Source of the DNA: Batillaria attramentaria
Taxonomy: Eukaryota > Mollusca > Gastropoda > Batillariidae
Length of the DNA stretch: 64,000 nt
Direction: 5' to 3'
NCBI GenBank assembly: GCA_018292915.2
Contig: JACVVK020000088.1
Location: 281,501-345,500, forward strand
The translations under genes and the position numbers were made by a program. Every line of letters starts with the position of its first letter. Position 1 is the first letter of the stretch. The notes under the pieces are model-generated. The model was given only the letters and a program-made list of their open reading frames with translations. It made no database searches and was not told the origin of the DNA. Positions 27,466 to 39,100 of the stretch are shown one piece after another.

Positions 27466-30400
27466 TGTCACTACAACATCCCGTCAATGCCAGAAATGTC
27501 TGGGACTGTGTGTTCACGTTTTCATGTAGCTCTGCCATTTGACTTTGTTAGTAACTTGACAGAAGCGTAACTTTCTCTTGAAATCTCATTCAGGCATGCA
27601 TTAAGAGTGTTCTGGAACACTACAAACTGAAAATTCATGAGTGTTTTAATGGGCACAGTGACTTTCAATGTTCACGTGATCAGGTGTGCAGCATGTAGCA
27701 TTCACGTGCACTATCTGGGGGTCTTCCTTGAACGAGGTCATAGTGCCTCTAGTTAGAACCACCACCTGTCATTTACGACTGTTTTTGTTTAGTCCCATGG
27801 GCGGTTGCCAAAAAACAGTTTCTACTGTACAGACATTTGAATTTTGTGGGATATTGCACTTTGAGTAAATAACTTGTAATTTTTCTCTGCCTTTCTGTTT
27901 GTTTTGTGACTGTTCCTGTTGTTTCCACATCTTAAATACATGTATCCTGATGTTACTGTTTTCACCTGACTATTGTTAGAAAATGCAGTCTGCAACAAGG
28001 TTTCCGAGAAAGCTCCACTCCGGATCTTGTTACGGACAAGGCTCTCCACAGACTTGCGACGATTTGTCTGATGCAGGATGAGCAAAACCACCAGGTCCAG
28101 TACTTTCAATTTCTCCTTCACACCATCAATAGTCTGGTGACACAATTAAACATCCAAGATTATTACTAGTCATGTCACAGGATTTAATATCAATCCTTCT
28201 GGAAAGAAGGATTCCTTCTGGAATACGTATTCATTAGGAACACCTGAAAGTTTACTGAACGAAGAACCAAACACAAGCTCTGAATAGCAGACGACGTGTA
28301 AGTGAGAAATAACAGAGGCAAGATCTTTGGTTGACCAGGAAACACATTAAATCCAGACTGACATGTGCTCATTTAGAAAGCACTCTCAAAGTTAAACACA
28401 ATTGGACATTGAATTTGCTACTGATTTTGGACAGGTACTTTGCAAAAGTTGGAAATTGTGGCTGTGTAATTAAATGAAAGCAGGACTTAAAAACAGCAAG
28501 GAAAAACAAAACAAACGAAAAACATCCCTACCTTCAACCATACATCTGCTGCTCCTCTCTGAAACTGGATACCTGACTGAATGGTGTCTACAATCAGCAT
28601 CTCACTGTCCCTGTGCCTGTCCTCACTACCCCTTAGTAAACACAGGGCAAAATACACACCATAAACTGGTCAGTTCAAGAGTAAAGAAAACAATAAGTGT
28701 GATATAAAGTACTGGCTTAACAGTTAAACTTAACAACCAATAAATGAATGGCAAAGACATGTTCATCTGACGAAACCTACCTTTTCGCATGACTGTTTCT
28801 GGAGAGTGTATTTTTGCCCGCCACAACCACAGATGCAAGGTCCAGTCCACTGCGAATCTCACCAACCACCTGCACAAAATAAGGAGATATATACCATTAT
28901 TGTATAAACATGAAATATTGTATGAAATATGGATGCCTGCTGTTAATACTTTCTTCTCAGTTCAGCAGAAGTACTGATGTCTATGCAAGCCAACTGAAAA
29001 AGTACAAGCCTTTGGGGGGGGGGGGGGGGGGGGAACTACCATCTACCCCCCCCCACCCCAACCCCCCCTCCCCTGGGCAATATAGAAAAGGCAAACTTGT
29101 CCAATGGCATGCAAAGCACACATCTCCCAGATCTAGGGAGCGCTCTCAGCTTTACTTATTTCCCCCTACTTTAAAACTGACCTGACTGAGCAAATGTTTT
29201 CGGTGTGAGTGACGCTTTTGTTCCTATTGGCCTAGGCAGTTGCTCTGTCTAAATTATGTAGTCTTTTCCTGCTGAAACCTCTTGCAGACCTTTAGGGTAG
29301 CAACGTTTGCTAGTACTGGATATGCACCAGATTATTCTGGGGCAGCTATTTAGTGATGAATTAACGCTGCATCCCCTGTGGGTACTGCTGCATGCTCACC
29401 TGATGAAGGTCCCATTGACCTGAAACCAGGGGCATGAGTGGCTGAAATCACCAAATCACATGGCCTGTGTTGTACCAACCGTTTATCTCCCAATGGGAAA
29501 AGAATGGGGGCCCTATCTCCCAATGGGAGAAGAATAGGGGCCCTATAAATGGTGAGACACCCTTAGATCTGTTAGACAATTCAACAGTAGCGGTAGGATG
29601 GTAGATCCACCCCACCCCGCGGCTTGCAACCGATATAGGGCAAGGCAGACTTGTCCAATGACATACAAAGCACACATCTCCTAGATCTAGAGAGCGCTCT
29701 CAACTTTACTTACTTCCCCTATACATGTATGTACATAACATAAGGCCATGTCAGTGTTGTTCAGATTTTAATTCAACCCAAGCTTTTGGTCCTGCTGAAC
29801 CTTCATTGGGGGACCCACACTGGGGTAGTAAGAGCCGGAGAAAGAGGAAAACAGGTGACAGACATATATATATATACAAGGGAATCTGTGTCATTGAAAG
29901 TAAATTATCTCATGCTACAGAAGTAACTTCTAATTCTCAGAATATACTTTTTCCTTGTGAAATTGAAAACTGGAAGTAGTGTTAGTTCTTGTGAAAATCA
30001 ATAGGAAGAGTTGCTGGAAGTGATGTAGATTTACTGCTGATCCATAAATTGACTGTGCTTGGCCTTACCTCCATCAGGTCTGCTGCTGAAGCTGTCCGCA
30101 GAAGAAACTTCAGGACAACTGGGAGATTCTCAGCATCAACAGAATGAAGGGCTTGGGTTGCTGCAACTCGCACCTACCAAATCAGCAACACAATCATCAG
30201 CAAAGAATTTTTTGCCTACTGTTTGACCCCCCCCCCTCAAACACACACACAAGCCCAAGGAATTGTGGATGTTTTATTTGCTGAAATTTTCTTTTTATGC
30301 TACTGCATCATACATGGTGCCATTACATACTGCCAATGATGGTTCCTTTTTGAAACAGATATTTTGGAAAAGACTTGTCGCACAGTGTCAGAGTTTCTTT

Positions 30401-31637
30401 CTAACACAGTACATCCAAACCTGTGCACAAAATGCATCTCTTATGTAAGTCATTACAAAAGGTCACCAGCACAAAATACGCAAACTGACTTTGATAAATG
30501 AAAGTTTACCTGTGTCAGCAGATCAGGGTTCAAGTCAAGGCAAGCAAGAGCGTCGAGGATGATCACTGTCAGCTGTGTCTTACTCACAAGCATATCCCTG
30601 CAAACAAATTTCAGTTTTAAAAGAGAATATAATTAATATTAAGTAAGAACTTGTCAAAGCAGTGACACCAAGAAGCTTGTGAAAAAAAAAATTCATTTAC
30701 ATAAAATTACTGGTGCATCGTCCGTCTCACCACAGTAATGGAATTACAAAAAAATGGAAATTCAAGGCTGTCACATTTTCTCCAACCAAATTTGTTCCTA
30801 GTGTCAATAGCCAAGCTGTCTGTTTTATCTTTTATGCTGCTGCATTGCAAGCACTTTGCTTTCAACAGCAAAAATACATACTTCAATTTTGTGGCAACTG
30901 CTACATGGTCTGAGTCATCCACTACAGCAGGCAATGCACCAATGATCTCCCTCTGTACCTCGATGTCAGTGGCTTCCAGCAGCTCAAGCAACATGCTGGT
31001 AAGAGCCTATCATCAAAAACCACCATCAAATCAAAATGTGCAATCCACTCACCAGTAACAAAACAATATAACAGCGTACTCATGTGTCAGTGTCTCTCAC
31101 TGATACCACTAAAAAATAAATAAGTACAAAAATCAACAAATACATGTCGGGAATTTCTCTTCAATCATACTGACAAAAGAAGAAAAGAGATCACCTTGCT
31201 GTCAACCACAAAATCCAGCCAGCGGAACTGAGCCAGCAGAAGACGTGGGATGTTGGCTTTCTCTCCTCCATCAAATATTGTACTGCAAAAAAAAAAAAAA
31301 AAATTACACACTGAAAAAATTTTTTTGAAAGGTTTACCAAGTCGGTCCTGTCAGTGTCACAAAACATACGCCATGTACTTATGCACCATGTGCTTAGTCT
31401 GACCACTTCTATGAAACCTGAGAGATGACTTACTTGTCATCCTGTGAAAACTCTGGCAGCTTCTCCAGTAAATTCCTGATGAGAAATGGCTGGAACACAA
31501 TATACATCATCAATGCATATAATTTCACACAACAGATAAGCATACCAGGGTGTCAGTCAATTTCCTTTACATACAAATATTAATACATGTAACAGTACCG
31601 GGTACTTCTTTAAACTGAGTTTCAATGCAAACTAATT

Positions 31638-31673
<36 letters not shown>

Positions 31674-32388
31674 CTGTAAATAAATTACATTTTATTTTTC
31701 AAAAGTTGTAATGCATGCATACATGTGAGTGCAAATTATGGATTTTTTTTTTTCAATTTCAGTTACTTACCTGTACAATTTCCACTCCCAACAGTATGCG
31801 AACAGCACTGTCCTGTACTTTTGACCTGGCACTGATAGATGAAATGACAACCTTGGTAACTGGTTGCGCCATAAAGAACCTACTGCTACTTGTACACCAT
31901 CATTGGTGTAACTGTTATAAAATAACTAACGTAGAACCTGTTGTAAATTCGGCGTAGCACAATTTGCTTTACTGTTACAACAACAGAAAGGCAGATGTAT
32001 TCATGAGGCAGAGCTTTCGGAGAAAAATACCAAGACACAGGTAGTGGCAGAGTATACCAATCCTGACCTACCTGTCACAGTCAGCTGTTGTGTAAGTTGG
32101 CAGGAGACTTTTGTGGAATCTAGAATGGAGAAAAAGATGGAAACTGATTATTTTAAAGCAAACCAGTAAAAAGGGGGTGGGGTGGGTGGGTGTTTGTTTT
32201 TTCACCACATATATGGGTGACATCAAAGACAGGGCAACAAGAAAAAGGCCAGCACAAATATTTGGCCCTAGCCGGGATGCTAACTCACGGACACAAGCAC
32301 TGAGAGTCCAACGCTCTACCATTCGGCTATCCCGGCTCCCCGAAACCCGTAAAAAGAACTTGAACTAGTTGAAGGTACTACAGTAAGG

Positions 32389-32433
<45 letters not shown>

Positions 32434-33087
32434 CAATGCTTAGATAGATCAAAACAATCACTTAGATAGATGATACAGTACATTATTTCATGAAGTCACA
32501 CACACAGTCATGATAATCTAGCCCTTTTGGACAGAAGGGCACCAAAGTGGAGAAAAAGTGCATCTAAGCCATGAAACACAATAGACATTCTGACTGAAGC
32601 TTCATGTGCACTGCATGGTCACGTATCTTTCCACTGCACTAAGTGTGCCACTATGAAGTCGTGGCAGTGTAAAAAACTAAAATAGGGAGACCTGTATGAG
32701 TCCTCAATGTATTCACTGAATCCTTCCAAGAATTCGTCTAGCACCTGCAAAATATAATTCAAAACAAGTTAAAGTACTTTCCCAAATAAGGAAGACTTTA
32801 CACTGACAGGCTGAGTTTCTCTGCATTCCATGTACTTGCAGGGCTTCAGATCTGTGTCAGACATCTTTCAGAGACAGATTCATTCTCAGAACGGCTGAGT
32901 ATTTTCCAACCTAGACAGACATGTCCTATCACTTCTGTACGTCAGGAAATCACAACCCCGACAGAATAAAGTGCGCCTTTTTATGCTAACAAGAGAGTGT
33001 CAATTCACTCATGAACTCAAATCCAAACAAACAGTCAAGAAGTCTTTGTTTTGCCCCCCCCTTCTCCCCTGTCCTATTGGAGAAGGG

Positions 33088-33154
<67 letters not shown>

Positions 33155-36100
33155 GCCGGTGACTGACATGATGTTTTGTACTTTTTGTTCTGAACTGTTT
33201 TGTAATGGGCTGTGGCCTGAACAATAAATGAATTGAATTGAAATTGAATTGAAAAATCCAAACAAAAACACCAAATTCTAAACGACTGAAGGCACAAACA
33301 TGTTTTGAAGGAAATGTAAATTTGTGAGGGGAATTTGAAACTGATCAAGCACAGCTCAGTCTGTTTACGTTCTGCGGTCATGATCACGATTCGAGCGCGA
33401 GTGTTCCTCTGTCTCAATTCTCGCTGCATGTGAAGCTTCGTGAGTGTTTATTCTAATATTTTTAGATTTGAAGTGTCCTTCCACCAACAGCTCTACATTT
33501 TATAACTGCCTGCATGATTCAAACGATTCAAGAAGCTTCTGTTGAAACGGGGATCTAGACAAGGAATCCGCTTCAATTTACCGATAGCAGATGACTGCAG
33601 TGACTCAATTCGATTCAGCTTTCACACAGCTTTATGCCACAGGATTTTAGCTTCACAGCATTGAAACTGCCTTTGAGTACGCAGTATTCGTTAGGTAAAG
33701 TCTGCTGTCGTCTTGAACTTGAGCGGCGGGATGTGCGTCTGGTTTGCCACGGTCAGTCAGGTCAGCAAAAAGAATACACATATTCTGTGAGATGCCAGCT
33801 TCAATTGAACTTTTTGAGAACAGTTTTTGGTAAGTGTTCGTTAAAACTGTCCGGAATATGAGTAAGTAGTACTTGTTAGGTACAGGTTACTGTCATTTTG
33901 TACTTGAAAAACGAGTCTAAGAAATTGGAAACATGGATATGCCCAGTCAAAATGTTCTGTCGTCAATCGTGTTGACACAGTAAGTGGGTTCCCATCAGAG
34001 TAGTAATACTTTGTCCAACAGTGGTTCACTGCCAAAAAGGTTATCTGAAAGGGTGGGTGGGTGTTTCAGCTGCTGCGCAGACGAAAACCTTTTACCGCCA
34101 ACCAGTGAAATGAAGGACGTTGCCAGAACAAAGTGAAAAACGGTGCGCACATGGCTATTGGAAACGAAAGACGATCCAGCGATAGACACAGACTCGCGAT
34201 TTTTGGGCCGGAAAAGCAGGAAAACCTTTTAAAAAGCAGGAAAGCACTTCACAGCCGGTTCAAAAAGCAGAAAGAGTGGCAGCCATAAAGACGGAACATG
34301 CCGGATGACAATCAAACCAAATCGGAACAAATGTTGCAAGCACGTTGCTAAGCCGGAACTCGGCACGTTCTGAATTTTCCCAGGCCGGAATTCCGGCCAT
34401 AGCCGCAAAACTGGCACCCCTGTAAGCCGGAACTCGGCACGTTCTGATTTTCCCAGGCCAGAATTCCGGCCACAGCCGGAAAAGTGGCACCCCTGCGTGT
34501 GCACAATTTCAGTTTTCAACAACAACGAGAAGTTCATGTAAAATTAGTTTAAATCACACTGGTGGGATTTCAGAAGTCTGAACAGCCACAGTTCTTCATG
34601 AACATTGTCAATAGTGGGTGTAGCCACCCCGTTTGATCAAACACTCAGTACAGCGTTGACGCATGGACAGGACATGCCTTCGGAGAACTTGTTGCGGTAG
34701 GTTCTGCCACTTCTGGACGAGGTAGCCCAAGAGTTGTTAAAGGTTTGCAGGAGTGTGGTTGTCCCTTATCCGCCGGTCTATTGGATTCAAATCTGGACTG
34801 CAAGCTGGCCGGTCCATGCGGGTGACACCTTGCTGCTGCAGGAAGTCCCCCACGATGCGTGCGCGATGTGGCCTGGCGTTGTCGTCCTGCAGAACAGCTG
34901 AGGTTCAATCTGCTGCAGGACAGGAACAGCAAGGGGATGCAGGATTTCGTCCCTGTACCTTGCCGCGTTCAAATTGCCCCGTATATCATACAGGGGGGTC
35001 CTGTGGTGAGCTGAGAAGCCTCCCCACACCAGAACGGAGCCTCCACTGTAGGGTGCCATCTGCTGGATGTAGTCAGGGTGGAACCGCTCTCCTCGGCGCC
35101 TCCAGACGTGGGCTCACCTGTCTGGGTGCAGCAGGTTGAATCTGGATTCGTCCGAGAAGACTACCTGGTCCCACTGACGTCGTGTCCTCTGTGAATGGCG
35201 AGCAGACCACGCCCGGCGAGCTGCTTTGTGGGCCGGCGTGTGTCTTGGGCGCCTGGCAGGGACACGAGAAGCGAACCTGGCTCTACGGAGACGGTTCCTC
35301 GCCGTCTCCTCGCTCACGTGGACACTGGCTGTCACCCGTAGTTGGCCCCTGATGCGGTTTGCAGTGGTGGTTCGTGACGTCACGGCCTGTCTGACGATGA
35401 ACCGGTTGATCCTGTCATTGGTCAAACGGGGCCGCCCTGGTCGAGGCCTGTCCTGGACCCTTCCGGTCGCTCGCCATTGTTCTTGCAGCCTCCATATGAC
35501 TGACGGGGACACCCCAAGTCGACGTGCAACGACTCGGAACATGGAGCCATCTTGGAGCCAGGCAAGGGCTCGACCTCTGCCGACATCAGGCAGCGAGCGT
35601 CGTTGGACCATCGTGTTGAAATGAAACATGGCTGAAAAAACGCTGGCTTATAAAGGGTTGCAAGTGCGCGATATTCACAGCCAAGTGTTTGTTTAGCACC
35701 TGCCAAGCTCAGTTTTAGCCACCAGTCCCTATGCCAATGTTGCTGAGGCCGAGAAATTTAGCCCATTTTTCACGCTTTTCGGCTGTGTTTCGGCATGCCC
35801 TGCACCGTCGCTGTGAATCTTGTGCGGGTAAATTTGCTGTGCAGGCAAACAGTGTCTAGTCGTCAGTGCGTGTGCCAAGTTTGGTTGACTGAGCTTAACG
35901 GGTTTGCAAGATTGAATGAGATGAATTTGACAGGTGAAAACAAAAGTTGTTCCTTGACTTTTGGGGGCAAGTTTACAATATGGACACTTATTCTATAGGT
36001 GAGATCAAAGGGAAAAAAAAAAAGGCCATTATGGATGTGATTATATATCTATCTATCTATATATCTGTATATATATGCTCAGATCTGTTCCCTTACTTCA

Positions 36101-39100
36101 CCGACATCTCCCTGGCAGCGCTTCAGAGACAAGGAAATTTTCTTCTGGAACACAGCCTTGTCTACACCTGCATAAAAAAGAAGAAAAACGGGAGTTCATA
36201 TTTTGTTTTTAGGATGTCTGATTGCATTTACAGTTAATCATTACTTCCCATCAAGATAAATTCAAGGGCAAGTTGCCTATTACATTAATAAACGCACACA
36301 TTCCACAGGATTTGTAGCACAGAACCCCTGCCCCCACAATGAAATGTTTACAAGCTTTCTTCACTCTGCAACATGTCTCCAATGAGTGACAAAAACCAAC
36401 TGATTTGGAGGAAGTACCATACCTACTCACTTGCAACACTTGATATATATATATATACAAGCGGTCGTGTTTGTGACAAGCGTTATACCACATATTTATA
36501 CCACTCTACCACTATTACAAGTCATGGTATAAATTCCATAATTCACCACATGTGGTATAACACTGTACCCATGACAACCACGCGTGAATTTTATGGCTGT
36601 ACCTAAAGATTGAACATGTATTACCCTTAGCAGTGTTCCAGCAGTATGTTCTGGTGAAAGGATTTGCGTCACGATATGACGCGAAAAGGGACTAAAGAAT
36701 AATTTACGTCACGATATGACGTAGTTCGACTTCGTACGGAAATGGGGACGAAGGAGCTTTGCCAGTCGCTTGACGTGGAATTGTTGATCTTTTGCTGCGT
36801 TTTATCAACAAGCGGTCGTGTTTGTGACAAGCGTAAGCCTAGTTCCAGTTCTCTACTAAGACGGAGGCTTCGAAACGGACCAGCTGACTTCTCAAAGCCT
36901 ATGGACAAAGCGAGGTAAAGCACCTCAGTCAGTGATGTCGCATGAAGCATTTGGATTGCCGATGTCAACTTTCAAATCAAAGAAATGCAGGTAGGGACGT
37001 GGTATAAATAATTTTCCCAATTCGGTGCCCCCGATTACATAAAAATAAAATACACCACACTCGTTTGTTGATTTCGACCGTAAAACTTCTCGATAAAACT
37101 CGCAGTTTTACGGTCGAAATCAACAAACTCGTGTGGTGTATTTTCCGTAATCAGCGGCACCTCATTTGTGAAAACTCTATATATACTTGCTACACTTGAT
37201 ATAATAAACTTGTTTGTTGATTTCGACTGTAAAACTGCTCGTAAAAACTCACAGTTTTTAGGTTAAAATCAACAAACTCGTGTGGTGTATTTTCCGTAAT
37301 TCGGGGGCACCTCATTGTGAAAACTCTCTCTCTCTCTATTATAATTTATATATACCACTATTACAAGTCATGGTTTAAACTCCATAATTCACCACATGTG
37401 GTATAACATTATACCCATGACAATCACGTGTGAATTATGGCTGTACCTAAAGAGTGAACATGTATTACCCCTAGCAGTGTTCCAGCAGTGTGTTCTGGTG
37501 AAAGGATTTGCGTCACGAAATGACGCGAAAAGCGACTAAAGAATAATTTACGTCACGATATGACGTAGTTCGACTTCGTACGGAAATGGGGACGAAGGAG
37601 CTTTGCCAGTCGCTTGACGTGGAATTGTTGATCTATTGCCGCGTGTTATCAACAAGCGGTCGTGTTTGTGACAAGCGTAAGCCTAGTTCCAGTTCTCTAC
37701 TAAGACGGAGGCTTCGAAACGGACCAGCTGACTTCTCAAAGCCTATGGACAAAGCGAGGTAAAGCACCTCAGTCAGTGATGTCGCATGAAGCATTTGGAT
37801 TGCCGATGTCAGCTTTCAAATCAAAGAAATGCAGGTAGGGACATGGTATAAATAATTTTCCCAATTCGGTGCCCCCGATTATGTAAAATACACCACACTC
37901 GTTTGTTGATTTCGACCGTAAAACTGCTCATTAAAACTCGCAGTTTTAGGTCGAAATCAACAAACTCGTGTGGTGTATTTTCCGTAATCGGGGGCACCGA
38001 ATTGGGAAAACTATATATACATATATATATATATTATAATTATCGTGTCTCCAGTGAGTGACAAAAACCAACTGATTTGGAGGAAGTACCATACCTACTC
38101 ACTAACTACACTTGATATAATATACATGTATATATATATATACATATATACATACATGTATGAATATACATGTAATACATACACACTAACACTATACTGT
38201 AATAACAGTGTGATTGAATCAGTTCTTGAGTTTTAAAATAAATTGAAATAAATTACCTGTACATTGCATCTGCAGTTCTTCAAATACATACAGTAGTGAT
38301 GTACTTACTTATTTCATTTCTTTCACATCCATCCTTTAGGTGCAAACCAGCCTCCTTTGTCAACATAGCAAACAATGATTTGCTTTTGGTAGCGTTGGAA
38401 GGCATTGTTACAGTATACCTGAAACAAAATCACAAAACAAACCTTGAAATGCATGGGCTACAACTTGCAAAGTTGTCAGCGGTACAGTCAAACCTGTGTA
38501 AGGCGGTCACCCAAGGGACGGGGTCAAACTGACCGCCTTAGGCAGGTGACCGTGTTATCCAGGGTGGCGTGTCACCAGCTAGCATGTCAGGGGATCCTCT
38601 GGGGTGACCAGGTTAGACAGTGGCATAGCTTATACAGGTGACCGCCTTGGCAGGTTCGACTGTATAATCTTTTGTTGTATAAATTTATGTTTTGTTGTAT
38701 AAATTTATCTATGGGCTAAGCAAATCTGGTAAACCGAAACTTTTCCATGGCTTGATTCTTCTCCCCAAACTTTAGAAATTACAGATCAAGTTTTGTTAAC
38801 CCTCAGTCAGTGGGTGTCAAGATGGTAACACTCTGATCACAGGATAGAATCATCCAGTTCAAAAGTGCTATAATTCTTAACTCTCATAATTTTGTATAAT
38901 ACGGAACATAATCATGTCTGATACTGTATAAACAAAAGACATGTATGGACTGATAAACAGCTGTAATTTCAATGTTGTAATCAGATTTAACTGAGAAGCA
39001 GGAGTTCCATCCTTTGATCAGCACTTATCCTATCAGTACACCGCCAGAACTCATGATGACGTCAGATCTGTACAAGGAAGAACGGCCCCGTCCTATGAAG

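Larger units (their letters stand above)
24978..27827. mobile_element. Tc1/mariner-pogo-like TIR element, host for nested insertions
   Basis: The left end CAGTAGAACCTCTTTGG and the right end (reversed) CAGTAGAAACTG both follow TA. Inside are a LINE fragment, a hAT-like element and a 32-base C run (27434-27465). No transposase was found. Confidence 0.55.

Noticed and set aside
32986..33429. 147-codon minus-strand frame with a Thr-His repeat
   Set aside because: It is the TG microsatellite translated; the flanks show no family resemblance.
36669..36968. 99-codon minus-strand frame inside the tandem array
   Set aside because: The second array copy does not keep it as a longer frame and no domain is visible.
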